This document shows, piece after piece, positions 10,401 to 23,345 of a stretch of 64,000 nt of DNA. The stretch's first letter is position 1; each line of letters starts with the position of its first letter. This DNA is from Merluccius polli. Its lineage: Eukaryota > Chordata > Actinopteri > Gadiformes > Merlucciidae. The stretch spans positions 112,501-176,500 of the forward strand of contig JAOPHQ010002291.1 in the NCBI GenBank assembly GCA_030340625.1. Reading direction: 5' to 3'. A program made the translations under genes and the position numbers. The notes beneath the pieces were generated by a model that saw only the letters and a program-made list of their open reading frames with translations, did no database searches and was not told the DNA's origin.

Positions 10401-13172
10401 GTTGAAACTAGACTCTGTCCCGTTTGAATTTATAGTCGTAAGGCAGGGAAGCAGCTGGGCTGCTGCGGTCAACAATCAATACATAACTATCAGAAAGATG
10501 GATGAGTATGAGTATGAAGAAATATTATGATCTTGCAGTCCACTGTTGCCAACAATGTTACAATCAGGAGTTTTCTGTTCTAATAAGGATTGTTTTCTTT
10601 GTTCCACTTTTGAATAATTTACCATTTAAAAAATGTCTGTTTAGCTTGGTGCTAAACCAGAAGGCTTAAAAAACTACTTGTCAATGGAATGGCATAGCAT
10701 ACATTTCTTAATTGTTATTTGAGGATTGAGTTCTGTCAGAGTGAGTTTTTAATTTAGACGTAAAATTCACGGGGTTGAAAATTATGAATACAATATAGCT
10801 TCATTCAGGCATCTGCAGCACTTGAGCTGTACAATCTGTGGTTATTATGTATTGAGCGTGAGCCATCGTTTATATTCCTTATAGACGAGTGCAGAAGATT
10901 TACAAGTGGCAGTAATAAACTAGCCCACAGTGTGCATTTCCTCTCAATCTCTGGAATTAGGAATCATCAAATGTGCAAATTTGAGCAAATGTGCAGGAGT
11001 GTGGGGGGGGGGGGGAGCATTTGTATGCATATAAATATATGAATACACACACACCTTACTTGCACAGTTTTGAAAAGCAGAACATTCGTTTGATTACATT
11101 TGATTACCTTTGATTACCTTTGATTACCTTTGATTACCGTTTCTCTTCAAGTAACCTAGTCGTATAAAAAGTGTCATGATACTGAAGTACAGCTTCTTTT
11201 TGTACGTCATGATTTTTGCGATGAATGTGCCATCTAAAGACTCTATTTTCTGTTGAATTACAAAGTGTTATATAATGATTGCTTTGATCTCTCTATGAAA
11301 TAGTCCCAGATTTTTACCTCGGGGTAAAAAAGGGACAACAGGTGTCGTGCCAAAAACTGATCTTTTGTATATAGATATATATAAAAAGATATTATATATA
11401 GATATAGATATAAAATATTTAAACTGGTAAAAAGGACTGGATTTGATATAAACTAGGGCACATAGCAGGTAAAATTATGCAGTTATAACACACATTGTAA
11501 TTGGGACTTGGGGTTCAAGTGATGTTGTGAAGCTGTGTGTGTCGCTAGCTGGGTGGTGGTGGAACTGAACCCCGCTAGCGTCTAGAACCAAGATGGCCAC
11601 TCGGTGAGGAAGACCCATTGTTTGCAGATGATGTACAGCAACAAAAAATAAGTGTGAGGCTGTTTGAACCTATAGGTGTTTTCTGTGTTTCTATGGGTGT
11701 AGTAGTTCTGTCTGGACACTTCTGTGGAGGTTCTGTTTCAAACTCATTTATTGAAGAAAAAAAACCTTTTGGCAAACTTTGAAATCGTTATTTTGTGATG
11801 AAATTTTCTTCGCCGTCAGAAGCTGCATACACAACCATTATAATAAAGCTAACTAAGAAACTAAGAAAAATACCCATGCAAAAAATAAGCTATGTAAATT
11901 TGGTTTATTTATTTATTCTTTCCCATTTCGCTCATTAGTCCACCTTATTGGGATGTGAGTTTGGTACTGCTGCAGTACCAACGGCCACAGAGAGTGGCAC
12001 ATTTAATAGAACGACTCCACAGTGGCTCTCCATAATATTGTGTGAACATCATAGCCAAAGTGCTGTCACTCAATATTACTGAATCCAAATTGGCAATGTC
12101 ACTCGGAGAGTTTGTCATGCATGTTATTAACTAGGGCACAGTTCGCTGGATGAAATCAATGTCTGGCATCCAGCAACGCTTCCAACCTCAGATACAGTTG
12201 GAACCACACATGTCATTCATGCTTATGTTGTCCTGTGTTGTTGTTGTTGTTGTTGTTGTTGTTGTAGCTTATTTTGTATCTTTGTATCTTATTAGTATTA
12301 TTAAAGAAGGAAATATTACTAATAATGCTAATTGGTAGTATTAAAGTAGTGAACTCTCACAATAACAAATGACTCTAGGGGACATCAAATGCTTGTGGTT
12401 GGCACAACTGTTGTTGTCGGCGTTGGGCCTTGATATTGAATGTACATATTATTTCTGTGCCTGTAGCACTCAATCATATAGTAAGTACCTTTGCTATTTT
12501 TCTTGCTGCTCCAAACTTTACCAAATTTGTATGGATGAATGCTTGTAAAAATGTGTTTTGTTGGATTTTTGTACAATTCGCATGTGGATATATATGTTGT
12601 GTCTTTGACCGTTCTACTACTTAATACTATGTGTTGGGATTTGTATGTGTGTACCAATATGGTATGGAGTGAATTGATTTGTATGTATGACATTTTGGGT
12701 ACTTACCAGGAGAGTGAAGGTTACTGGGAGGGAGGTAGGACGTGACCTATATAAATTGTGAAGGGCTAATTTTAACATTATTTATGAGCCTACCTCTGTG
12801 ATTGTCTGCGTCAAATATTCATGCTTTTTGTTTAATGATGAATGAGTAAGGATGATTATCATAATTTATTATCAGTGACGAGGTCACTTGTATATTTAAC
12901 AGTTTGCTAAACGTCAAGAGCACTTGAGGTAGCAGTGTAATCTGTGAAAATGTAAGTATGTAATTATTAGAACGTTTAATCCAATCCAATTCAGGGATTA
13001 ACAATTTAACCCTATATGATACAGAACAGAAACTATTTTTAATTTTATTTTTAGCCAAAATGTTTCTGTGAAATCTTGATGTGATCCTACATTTTAATGC
13101 AGATTGTAATGCACTTGCTGATAACCATTTGGCATCAAAACAAAAGTGTACAATAAGTTTTGGGGTCACAAT
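10401..13172. other. Intergenic, AT-rich, no gene seen
   Basis: Holds a G14-type run (11001-11014), a TTTGATTACC 10-bp tandem repeat (about 11090-11140), AT microsatellite-like sequence near 11370-11415 and a (TTG)n run at 12238-12266. It may include extended 3' UTR of npffr2. I find no supported exon; the longest open frames lack any recognisable family. Confidence 0.6.
11090..11140. repeat. 10-bp tandem repeat TTTGATTACC
   Basis: Five near-identical 10-bp units in the intergenic region. Confidence 0.9.
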
Positions 13173-13450
13173 AAAGGGAAAGTAAACCCAAAAATCACTT
13201 TTTTGAGTTGAAAATGGTTCCACTTGGGTCTCATAAAGTGTGTGTGCACATTTCTGTGAATTAAGTTGTTAAGCATTAAAATTCTCTGTAAAATATAAGA
13301 AGTCTGCTACTGCCGGCTAAAAATTATTTTCCGAGGGGTAGTTTTCTATTGGTTACAAACTCTGACCACGCCCCTCGCATTTGCTCCTATGGATCCCAAT
13401 GTGTCACTTTTTTCTAAAACCTTTACGATGGTCACGACTGGTCAGACCAC
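13173..13450. mobile_element. Unclassified interspersed repeat, copy 1 of 3
   Basis: Starts AAAGGGAAAGTAAACCCAAA and contains AAGTCTGCTACTGCCGGCTA, GTAGTTTTCTATTGG and TTGCTCCTATGG blocks. These recur in the same order at 20038-20346 and partly at 40693-40882. No coding capacity. The superfamily is not identified. Confidence 0.75.
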
Positions 13451-13828
13451 AACAGGGTTAACTTACCCTTAACCCACCCTGTGTGTTTAAGTCCAATTAG
13501 TAGCATGTCTAACTAATTGCTTGCTTTGACTGGGCACACATACGTATATATACACACACATTTTTACTTTAATTGAAATACACATGGTGAATCCTAGGAA
13601 AAGTAATGCCACTTCAGTGATGTCATTATTTTGTACTAAGGGTTTTGAGGCTCTACTTTGACAAATACATTTCTAGCATGTTATTGTGCCCTTAACACAA
13701 AGGATTGTCTGTGTTCAGGCATGCATCTGGCCAAATGTTCACGGTGAAATGTATTCGTATCCTCAATAATTCACAAGTTAGACCATCGGGTGCTAAATCC
13801 ACGTCCTGCCAAAAGGCAATGCTAGTGT

Positions 13829-13832
<4 letters not shown>

Positions 13833-13868
<36 letters not shown>

Positions 13869-13883
13869 GCATGCATGTACGCA

Positions 13884-13913
<30 letters not shown>
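13833..13913. repeat. Two (AC)n arrays
   Basis: AC arrays at 13833-13866 and 13885-13913, separated by an AGAGGCATGCATGTACGCATG spacer-type segment. Confidence 0.95.
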
Positions 13914-13916
<3 letters not shown>

Positions 13917-13990
13917 CCTACACACACACTAATAAAACACTAACTTATGCCACGCTGAAGAGGTTCTCTGAAACCAGCCAATTGGAATGG

Positions 13991-13994
<4 letters not shown>

Positions 13995-14032
<38 letters not shown>
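13995..14032. repeat. (ATC)n microsatellite
   Basis: About 12 ATC units. A second ATC array lies at about 31347-31379. Confidence 0.95.
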
Positions 14033-14033
<1 letters not shown>

Positions 14034-14156
14034 GCCCACGCTCTTTGCAAGGTTCAAATGAAAGCCGACGGCCAACGCCAACCATATATAGAGCAGTTAT
14101 TTTAGCAAGAGCAAGAGGTCAAGATGGGGTTGGAATGACATCACATGCAAGATGTC

Positions 14157-14219
14157 AGTGACCAGCCCACTGCTTGTGTGCGGACTGTATGTCCACACAC
14201 AAGCAGTGGGCTGGTCACT
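14157..14219. repeat. Perfect 24-bp hairpin
   Basis: The arm at 14157-14180 (starting AGTGACCAGCCCACTGC) is exactly complementary to 14196-14219, with a 15-nt loop. It is followed within 50 bp by GA arrays and an AC array. It could be a recent fold-back duplication. Confidence 0.95.
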
Positions 14220-14266
14220 AAAAGAAGTTGGTGAAGTCTTGCATAGCGTGCAATGCCGGAGGCTAC

Positions 14267-14310
<44 letters not shown>

Positions 14311-14315
14311 ATGAG

Positions 14316-14375
<60 letters not shown>

Positions 14376-14402
14376 AGAGAGAAGCAGAGAGAGGGAGAGA
14401 GA
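14267..14402. repeat. (GA)n arrays
   Basis: Two GA arrays (about 14267-14307 and 14323-14402) are separated by AATAATGAGAGGCAAAG. Another AC array follows at 14492-14540. Confidence 0.96.
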
Positions 14403-14491
14403 GGCTGCCCTTGGGGAAGCAGTGACTGACAGTGTGTAGTGTGAGTGTGTGTTGTGTGCTAGCAAAGGCGTGTGAACTGAGAACTGCTGTG

Positions 14492-14540
<49 letters not shown>
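14492..14540. repeat. (AC)n microsatellite
   Basis: About 24 AC units. Confidence 0.96.
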
Positions 14541-14545
<5 letters not shown>

Positions 14546-14899
14546 AACCCACTTTTGTTGTGCATAGCCTTTTATGTTTTGGTCTTTATAACTAAGACCA
14601 TAAATCACAGCTCTGTATGCAGTGCACCTCGGCGTTTCGTGCATTTTTGACAGGTGACCCGACAGATAACTGGCGTTTTCACCCACTTAGGTTTAGAATG
14701 GGCTCACCTGTAGGCTACTATTTTGCCAACAGCCCATTTATTTCTTGCTGTTTACTTGCCTTGTATTAATCTATTTTTTTTGTTTTTCTTGTGGCACTTT
14801 AAAGGTTTTACTGATTCATGTGTTTGCTTTGATTAACAATGTTGTCGAAATAAAGAACAAAACATTATCTCTGTCTCGTACATTTTGGGGGTGTCGGCC

Positions 14900-14924
14900 G
14901 GGGGGGGGGGGGGGGGGGGGGGGG
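14900..14924. repeat. Poly-G run (25 G)
   Basis: An uninterrupted run of about 25 guanines, capable of G-quadruplex formation and prone to length error. Confidence 0.93.
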
Positions 14925-15165
14925 AGCATACCGAAGTAGGTATGCTTCACTGAACAATGAAAAAAAGGCGTTAGCTTTTTACGAAGCAAACAGGGTTTCC
15001 CTGCGACAGGAGCAAGGGGTGCTTGGCAACAAATATTACCCTGCCCTGCTACCAGGCCATTAAGCAAAAGCATCCCCACGCTAATAAAGCTCTGGCTCAT
15101 GGAGCCTCCGCATGCGGCGTCCGCCACTACAAGATCATTAATTTAAAACGGTTATTAATGATTCA

Positions 15166-16076
15166 ATGGAGGGCATTCCACAGTTTGGTGTCAGCAAAAA
15201 CATAATGTTAATTTTTTACAGGGCAGCAATAGAGTCCATCTTACGGTACGGTATCACCAGTTGGTTTGGGAATCTAAGTGTCAAATGTAAATCACAGATT
15301 CTCAACCTGGTCAGAGTAGCGGGCAAGATTATGGGTCACTCCCCCCTTAACCCTCAGGAACTGTTCAATGAGGCTGTCATCACTCAGGCAAAAAACATTC
15401 TAAATGACAGTTCCCATGTGTTGTTCTCTGAATACTCACAAATGCCCTCAGGGAGAAGATACAGGGTCTCTTTATGCAAATACAACCGGCTCAAACATTC
15501 CTTTGTCCCAGTGTCAGTCAAGCTCATTAATGAGCAAATGTAGGGAGGTTTTGTAAGTTTTTGTAAGTACCAGAACTGTATACTGTATGTACCAGCAGCT
15601 GTATGTATGTATCAGCATGGTTAATGTGTACTACATCTGAAATGTTTGTTCTAATATGCACTAGCACTTTACTGTGCACTGCACTTTAATATGCATTAGC
15701 ACTTTATTGTGAATTACACTTTAAATGTATATTAGAACTATACTTTTAACCAAATCTGTACCAGCATTTTTATTTTTTATTTTTATTTTTTTGTGTACTA
15801 GCACTTTAACTTGCACCAGCACTTTATTGTGCACTGCACTTTAGATGTGCATTAGCATTTTACTTTCAAACATCAGGTAGGGCAGTTCTGATCCTCTTGC
15901 ACTTTGGTCCTTACCTGGTTGCCGGTTATGTACCCTCTTTTCTGTTTGGTTGTTTATACTGTCTTTACATAGTGTTGTCTTTGTATGTTCTATGTCTGTC
16001 TATGCAGCAGTACCCTGTCTCTAAACCAAATTTCTCCCAAGGGAGACGAATAAATGTACTTGACTTGACTTGACAG
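15166..16076 (+). mobile_element. LINE: reverse-transcriptase C-terminus and 3' UTR
   Basis: The open frame at 15166-15543 encodes FYRAAIESILRYGITSWFGN, LVRVAGKIMG and a MPSGRRYRV segment. These are the C-terminal hallmarks of fish non-LTR retrotransposon ORF2 (downstream of the reverse-transcriptase domain). The 3' UTR has repeated GCACTTTA(A/T)TGTGCA phrases (15655-15850) and closes with GGGAGACGAATAAATGTACT and a CTTGA tandem tail ending near 16076. This is the typical 3' end of these elements. It is strongly 5'-truncated, with no endonuclease or RT core, so it cannot move by itself. Confidence 0.85.
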
Positions 16077-16227
16077 CCATTGCAACATCAACTCAATAAA
16101 ACATCATGCCTTTCAACAGCCTCCGAGGAAATCAAGCGTGTCTTCTATTATGTGAGTGTATTTTACGTATTATGAATTAAATGTATATACATTAATGTAT
16201 ATTATTAATGTATATTCGCTAGTATTG

Positions 16228-16261
<34 letters not shown>

Positions 16262-18919
16262 ATGTATGCATATATGTATGTGTGAATATATGTATGAATG
16301 TATGAACGTTTTTATTTGATTTAATATCCCATGAGCATGCTCATGGGAAAGACACATCAAGCATCTTCAATAAGACAACGAATGTTCATGAAGTTTAGTC
16401 ACATGGGGGAACAAACATCAAAGGATCAAAGAAACATAAATCAGAAGAAGGGGTCATGGTCTAACTGAGAGCCTAGTTAATTGACAATACACATCTTAAG
16501 TAAAAGTTTGTATCATTTGTGATGTGTAGGCTTATCTATGTATGTGTGTGTGTTTGTCTGTGTGTCTGTGTAAGTGTCAATGCATACCTAAGTAAGCCCC
16601 AGACAGTCTTGTTGACAGTGTATACTTTAATAAGGCATGAACTTTGATTTCACCAATGCAGAAAAAAAGCAAACCCACTTTGTGTCAAAGCTCTATCTAT
16701 CTATAAAGCTATCTATGCAGCTCTTTCTGCAGCAATGGGTAAGGACAGGTCCAATTAGGACCGCCTTGCCCATGCCAATTTACTGTCAAAATGCCCCCGT
16801 CTACAGTCCTATAATTATGTTGTGGTAAACATTCAGGCCCAGATATGTACAGATATGACGACGTACAGATATGACGAAGTTCCTGACATCCTTCATTCAC
16901 ACCAACTCCTTGTGAAAACAATTGTCTTTCTTATCCAATGGGCAAGAATTGTTATCCAGAAAGTGGGCAAAGAGCCGATCCGCCCATTCTATTTTTAGAA
17001 TGGGGAATAATTTCCTTTTTTTTTGCCAAATAATAAAGATATATAAAATATACATGAAGATAATATAATTGTTGATATTAAAAATGAAATAGTGAATAGT
17101 AAAAATAGGCCGCATAAGCAATTATTAATTAAAAAGTTATATGACCTTTCAAAACCATTATGCCTAGTTACGTATACAGCTAGCGTCCCTTATAGAGGTC
17201 ATGCAGTTGCTGACATTTAATCAGCATCTGAAAAGTGAGGTTATAATCAGTGCTTGAGCTGAAATGAAAAAGGTGCCAGTCTTCTCAAACAGTATCTGCG
17301 CGGCTTTCACGAGGAGGGGCTGTTTTGGGCTGGTTTGCTTGGATAAATGACCAACCAGTAGGGTGATACTACCTTCTGTCATATCATTTAACTATTCGTA
17401 GTACACTTAAACTACTCTCTTAGGTTGCTCCCTGCTGTAGGATATAAAGCCAAGACATAGCGTTAGTGAATAATACTGGGGAGAGTCAGAGCGGGGACAG
17501 AGAGGACGCCTGCATAAGCTACATCAAAAGGATGAAGTTTTATGAACTACAGATCGAACGTTCAGATGGGATACTGTTGCAAAATGACAGCTCTCAGCTT
17601 CCGTAGAAGACTGCTACAACATTAATTTTAGGTATCCGCAAAATTAAAAATGAACTACAACTGAACTGTGCATACCTAGATTTATATGTGCTTTTAATAA
17701 ATGCCATTACATTTGTATTTGTAAAAAAAAATTGTATTTATACAAATATTTTGTACTGGTAAAAAGACCCATTTTACTCGTAAAATGGGTCAACATTTTT
17801 CTGTCTCGACCAATCAGTTCAGCCTCCCCCACTCGATAACAAAACAATATATGTCGCAACACTCACATAATGTGTCAAACTCAAAATACTGCTCATGGCT
17901 GCATTTATTATTTATTACTGGAGAACATCAATCACACTGCTCTTAACGCTCACAATAGATGGCTGAATGGAAACATTTTTCATCATCACCATCCAGGGTA
18001 TACGACGACGTAGCCCATACAGTTTCCAATGTATTCCAGTTATTTACTTAGAAATTAATAATTGAGTTAACTTTAATTAACTGTTTTTTGTTTTATTAAA
18101 TCAGAGAATTTGGAAAAAGATGTGCTCTTAGCAAAGTAGACTCTTAGCAATGTTATAACTTCTGAAAACACAGCGTGTTATTGTATTATTGTTTCATAAA
18201 AGACAGTGTTACCAAATTAATGTTTTGTGTATTCATTGGCAATGAGACAAAAACTTCCTGCCAGAAAATTTGTGAAATGATGTTTATTAAAATGCCTCAA
18301 TGTCAGGATTAGTTCTATAGTGGACCCAATCTCAGAACACAGACTCAGAGGCAGGTGATGTTGAACAGATTTATGGTAACCTACTTCCAAGGAGATAAGA
18401 TGCATGGAGACGACAAGAGACGACAAGGCAGCGTGATTGACGGAGGTAGCAAGCAGACAGGTCAGCAGCCAAGCAGGCAGTCTGGCTGGGATCCTGAGGC
18501 ACAGGAAACAAACAGGCGTTAAATCAAGTAACAAGCAAAAGGAAACTGACATAGGAAAGATAGAATAGCGAAGTGAACTGGCGACTACCACAATGGCAGA
18601 AACAACAATCGGCCGATGAGTGGAGGAAACGCAGGGTTGACATACTGGGAGGTGATGAGCTGATGTTTGACAGGTGTGTTGGCTGAGGAGGTGATGATCT
18701 GGACAGGATATAACAGGACACCTCTGCCTTTTAACAGTTCTGAATCAATGTACCACAAACCCAACATTAACAACAACAACCTTGACAGCACAAAAACAAT
18801 ATGCTCAAAACGCCTCGGAAGAACATTTTAATTTCAGCCGATTAAGTCGATAAAAAAACAACAACGTTATAGATTAAAGTAACTAATATGTAATCATTGT
18901 TGGTAACTGGTATGAACGG
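16077..18919. other. Intergenic, no gene seen
   Basis: Contains (TG)n at 16231-16260, a 20-bp palindrome CCCATGAGCATGCTCATGGG (16328-16347), a small 11-bp hairpin (17766-17791) and unassigned AT-rich DNA. The segment near 18300-18720 (purine-rich, with tandem GACGACAAGAGA-like phrases) looks like part of an interspersed fish repeat, but I could not define its ends. Confidence 0.55.
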
Positions 18920-19041
18920 AATAAACCACTTTGGGTTGTCCTGTTATTGGAAAATAATTTTATTGGACAGGGGTGGTGATGTTTACCACCGCCAAAGCAC
19001 ATTATTTTCCAATAACAGGACAACTCCAGTTGTGGTTTATT
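18920..19041. mobile_element. Palindromic MITE-like element
   Basis: A 24-bp perfect inverted repeat (18935-18958 with 19001-19024, arm core TCCTGTTATTGGAAAATAAT) is nested inside a second 10-bp pair, AATAAACCAC/GTGGTTTATT (18920-18929 with 19032-19041). No clear target-site duplication was identified, so the superfamily is unassigned. Confidence 0.7.
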
Positions 19042-20037
19042 AGTTGCATAGTTGCTCTGCTTTCTTTTTTCTGATTCGGAGGCATGGTTCAGAGAACCAG
19101 AGTAGTAACTAGAAGACGAAATAAACCACCTTTCAGTCGCCCCAGAACCTCCTAGAACCACCCACCCTGGACACTCCCGAGACACCACATCCCACCAATA
19201 ACCAGATCCCATGTCCAACACCCCCATACCCAGACCCACAAAGGAAAGAACTAACATAACAACCAGAGTTGGAAAACATTGAAGAGACACAACTGAAATG
19301 TAAATGAGTATATTTATTGTGAAGACAAACAAAGGGGATGGTAAGAGCAATTTAGCTAAACAAAATGACTACGAAAGACTCCCAACCAGCAGAGCCAATA
19401 GTGAACACAGACATGTGGTCATCTTGTGTTTGTCTCTGAGAGCCATGTAGAAATAATTAAAAAAAACACACAAAAACACTGCTTACATGCTTCAATGTTG
19501 AGCAAAATAAAATAAAACTGCTAATTCCCACAAGATATTGCCTTCTGAAATGAACAAGTCTGGGTACTATTGTGAAGGGGATCTTATAAGGGGATCTTAC
19601 CCCTGGAGTTATGTGAAGCGAGGCCGTCTGAGTTTTACATTTTACATTTATTGTTCATTTTTGTCTACCAATATTTCACAGCGGAGGTGAAATGGCCGCT
19701 GTCCTGCACATTGATTCAATTGATGTTGTTTCTGGGAAAAAAAGACTATAATTCAGTTATTCTAAAATATATACAATGTTTTATACATTCTCCTACTTTG
19801 TATTTGTCTTTTACCCAGAAGTTAACATGCATAATGAATGTTGGGTACTGCAAAAAAGACCAATAGACTAGTTGCATGTCAAAATAGCTTGTTGACATCT
19901 ATGAATAAACAAAACAGGCCAATCATTGTAACAAAAAAGTAAAAGCTAAGAGGGTGGACCAGTGCTATGACAACTGATCGCATGCATTGTTCTGCATTTT
20001 CTTTTCACTTGGAAGAAGAAAAGCACACTTGGTAGTT

Positions 20038-20346
20038 AAAGGGTAAGTAAACCCAAAAATGTTTTTTTTTCAGTTGAAATTAATGAATTAAAATGTAATT
20101 CTCTGTAATATACAAGCAGTCTACTTCTCATTGCTAAAAACACTTTTCCATTGTGGTGGTTTTCTATTGGCTGTGCACCCTGGCTCCAGCGAGCGTGACG
20201 TGGGTTTTGACAACGTTGGACCGCGCCCGTCACGCTTGCTCCTATGGACGCCCAATGTTGTCCGTTTCTTCTAAAACATATTTTTACGACGGTTGCGACT
20301 GCTCAGATCGCATTTTTTGAAACTCAAAGGCGGAGGTACTCCCTAT
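20038..20346. mobile_element. Unclassified interspersed repeat, copy 2 of 3
   Basis: Starts AAAGGGTAAGTAAACCCAAA, preceded by GTTA. It has the ordered blocks GGTTTTCTATTGGCTG, GAGCGTGACGTGGG, TTGCTCCTATGGA and GACTGCTCAGATCGCATTTT. This is the most complete of the three copies. No coding capacity. Confidence 0.75.
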
Positions 20347-21692
20347 AAACTCACTCGGCCGTACCGAGTCCCGTGGGGATACCATGAAAAACGAAGCCGT
20401 GAAATGTGTCAGTAGCCGAGCTTGTCAACCGGAAGGGGTCAAGCATGTCGCCCAAGGACACCTCTCCTAGCCTGGGGCCCTCGGAGATCTCACAGCCAAG
20501 CCCACAATTATGAAGAAGACTAACAAAACAAATGTATTATGCATGTATTGCATGTGTTATGTGGGCATAATGTGTGTCGGTAATTTTCGAGGAAATCTCT
20601 GGATTGCTACATTCAATGTCAAGTCCCATCAAAAAATGCATATTATCTTTTGCTCAGTAAGAGAGGTGGTAGCGAGTGTATATGTATAGATGTATAATGT
20701 AAAGAAAAACAAACAGCATTGATTATTAATATAGCTGAGGCCTTTTTATTCTACACAGCTGCTATTAAGCACAATATAATGCAGGTGCATTGAAAATAGG
20801 CCTCCCACAAACTGCATTATGATTAAAACGAAAAGATTGCTGTGTTCTTGTCTTCTATTGGCACAATATCGTTCCTATTTTTAAAAAAAACATGGCCTAT
20901 TTTTGTATTCACCAGAGAGATAGTGTATGACGACAAATACAGATCAGTTCCACGTTGCGAGTCCAGTGACACGCAGTGAAAATAAAGCAAAATATCTGCA
21001 CTGTGACCGTGTGTCAAGTCGACTCGTGACGCCCGCAGGACAGCAGGAGAAGCACTCGTGTCTTCCTACTGCAGTCGTGGCTTCAGTCTCCCTCACCACC
21101 AGCACCACCACCACATCGGCTATAACCGAGCCTCTGATGTAGGCATACCAGCGCTGGCTGCCAGTCCGTCTTGGATATGTCAGCTCAGAGGCTCAGCTAA
21201 GCCCCCATCAGTCATGCACACAAAGACCATCACCGTCATCGACTTCATCATCGCCCATCATCTTGTGTACCAGGCTTAACGTCATAGACTCCTCTTCTCT
21301 TGAGTCTCTCTGTGTCGTTATAAAAATAAAACAGTATTTGATTGGCTTGCATGTTATATTGTATATTATTATTCAATATATTGTTATAATATATTCAATA
21401 TATTATTGCTATATACTGTATATACAGTATATATTAAAGTCATAATCTCTGAGATTTTCATGTAAATAAATGTCTGTTAAGTCACTATCTATCGCTGAAT
21501 GGGGTGACAATGGTGATTAAGCCTATGGGCCACTGATGAAAGCCCTTGCATTTGCAGTATTATGAATGTTACAAACTGGGTGTCGGTGGCGACACACCTG
21601 CAATTACGCTTATTGCCATAAGTGTCGCCAAGAACTAAACAGAAATCTTTAAGATTGCCACTCTGAATATAGCATTGCAATATATATATACA

Positions 21693-21738
<46 letters not shown>

Positions 21739-21743
21739 TATAT

Positions 21744-21801
<58 letters not shown>

Positions 21802-22371
21802 CCAGTGTTTTGTTCGCCTTGGAGCAATTTTTAGGTTTTAGCATGTATGTGCATAGAGAGAAAATCAACCAGCGCTATTGAATTTCCTTTTCCAATTTCT
21901 CAGGCACTTATGTGACCTGCTGCGAGCACCGTGGCAGTTACTTTGCTCACAGTAGGATATGGAAATCATGAATGTCATCTTAAACACCAACGTTTATGGG
22001 GTTTAGGGAAGGTTCCCTGAACACTCCTGCCAGAATTAAGAAAGAATTAAGAAGGACCATAACCTGATCCTAACAAGATCCTGGACATTATATGAATACA
22101 TGAATATGACTGTGAATACAAATGAGCTTAATCTTTCTTGAATGTGAAAAGGCTGGGTGGACTGGAGAATGCCACTGTGTGTGTGGCTTGCAGTGGTGAT
22201 GGTGGAGATGGATGGTGATGGTCAGGAATGATAACAATGGAGCCGCTGATGCCTTGATCAACTTCTTGTTGTACAGTAAACAGAATGCATGTCGCTGAGA
22301 CTACAGCTCCCATAATGCAACAGAATGGCTGATTGTTTGATGGATAAATGGAAATGCTATAAAGCCCTTAC
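20347..22371. other. Intergenic, no gene seen
   Basis: Includes a (TA)n array (about 21683-21740, with CAGTATA interruptions) running directly into a (GA)n array (21745-21796). The rest is unassigned. Short open frames here show no recognisable family or codon pattern. Confidence 0.55.
21683..21796. repeat. (TA)n followed by (GA)n
   Basis: A compound microsatellite: imperfect TA/CAGTATA units to about 21741, then about 26 GA units. Confidence 0.95.
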
Positions 22372-22752
22372 CAGGTCCTACTATAAGGCTATGAAGCCAT
22401 CCTACCAAGTCCTACTATAAGGCTATGAAGCCATCCTACCAGGTCCTACTCTAAGGCTATGAAGCCATCCTACCAAGTCCTACTCTAAGGCTATGAAGCC
22501 ATCCTACCAGGTCCTACTCTAAGGCTATGAAGCCATCCTACCAAGTCCTACTCTAAGGCTATGAAGCCATCAGGTCCTACTCTAAGGCTATGAAGCCATC
22601 TTACCAAGTCCTACTATAAGGCTATGAAGCGATCCTACCGGGTCCTAATATGAGGCTATGAAGCGATCCTACCGGGTCCTAATATGAGGCTATGAAGCGA
22701 TCCTACCGGGTCCTACTATAAGGCTATGAAGCGATCCTACTATAAGGTGAAG
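22372..22752. repeat. 34-bp minisatellite, 11 copies
   Basis: Eleven tandem units of about 34 bp with the core AAGGCTATGAAGCCATCC. In the middle of the array units alternate CCAGG and CCAAG, giving a 68-bp dimeric repeat. The last units carry AAGCGATCC and TATGAGG variants. One unit has an internal deletion. Confidence 0.96.
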
Positions 22753-23272
22753 CATCATGACACAAATGATGTCTCATAGAACGTAGGTTTTTATAAACCG
22801 AACAGTATAAAGGTGACAACTCCCAAATGAAGTGAGAGATGCAAAGGCCACAATGTAGATCAGACAGTGTGCATATTCCACCGTGACTGTCGCAAGTTTA
22901 CAGCACATCTTGCTTTTGCAGACCTGTCTCTCAGCGTGGGATATTTTTGAATTACTTTCAAACCCCCTGAGGCCCAGTATCTCAAACTGAATATAGCAAA
23001 GTAGAGAACTGTGTGAAATATGCTAAAAAGTTTTAAACAAATATTGGAAGGAGAAAGCAATTAAATATGTTCGAAAAGTAAAAAGAAGCACTTAAAGAAT
23101 GAAAAAGTTTGACTGCTAGAATAAATTCAATTTCAAATCTAAAAAAAAATCAATTTCAGTAAGCATAGCCGCCAAGCATAGCGGCTTCTGGGAGATTTAT
23201 ATAGCTTTCAGAGCTATGCAAAGAGCCTTCATTCCTACATTGAGTCACCAGTCTTTCAAATTATTCTTGTGT

Positions 23273-23345
23273 AGGCAAGGCAAGGCAAGGCAAGGCAGCT
23301 TTATTTATATAGCGCATTTCATACACAATTAAAGGGCAAGCTCGA
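23273..23345 (-). mobile_element. Retroposon tail with (AGGCA)n
   Basis: On the minus strand the sequence ATGCGCTATATAAATAAAGC is followed by CTGCCTTGCC repeats. This is a common 3' end of fish retroposons. Confidence 0.6.

Noticed and set aside
18217..18791. Overlapping minus-strand open frames of 124, 65 and 68 codons
   Set aside because: Leu/Ser-rich low-information frames over probable repeat DNA, with no hallmark motif.
22372..22752. Possible CRISPR array
   Set aside because: The units are contiguous 34-bp repeats without unique spacers, in a vertebrate genome; it is a minisatellite.
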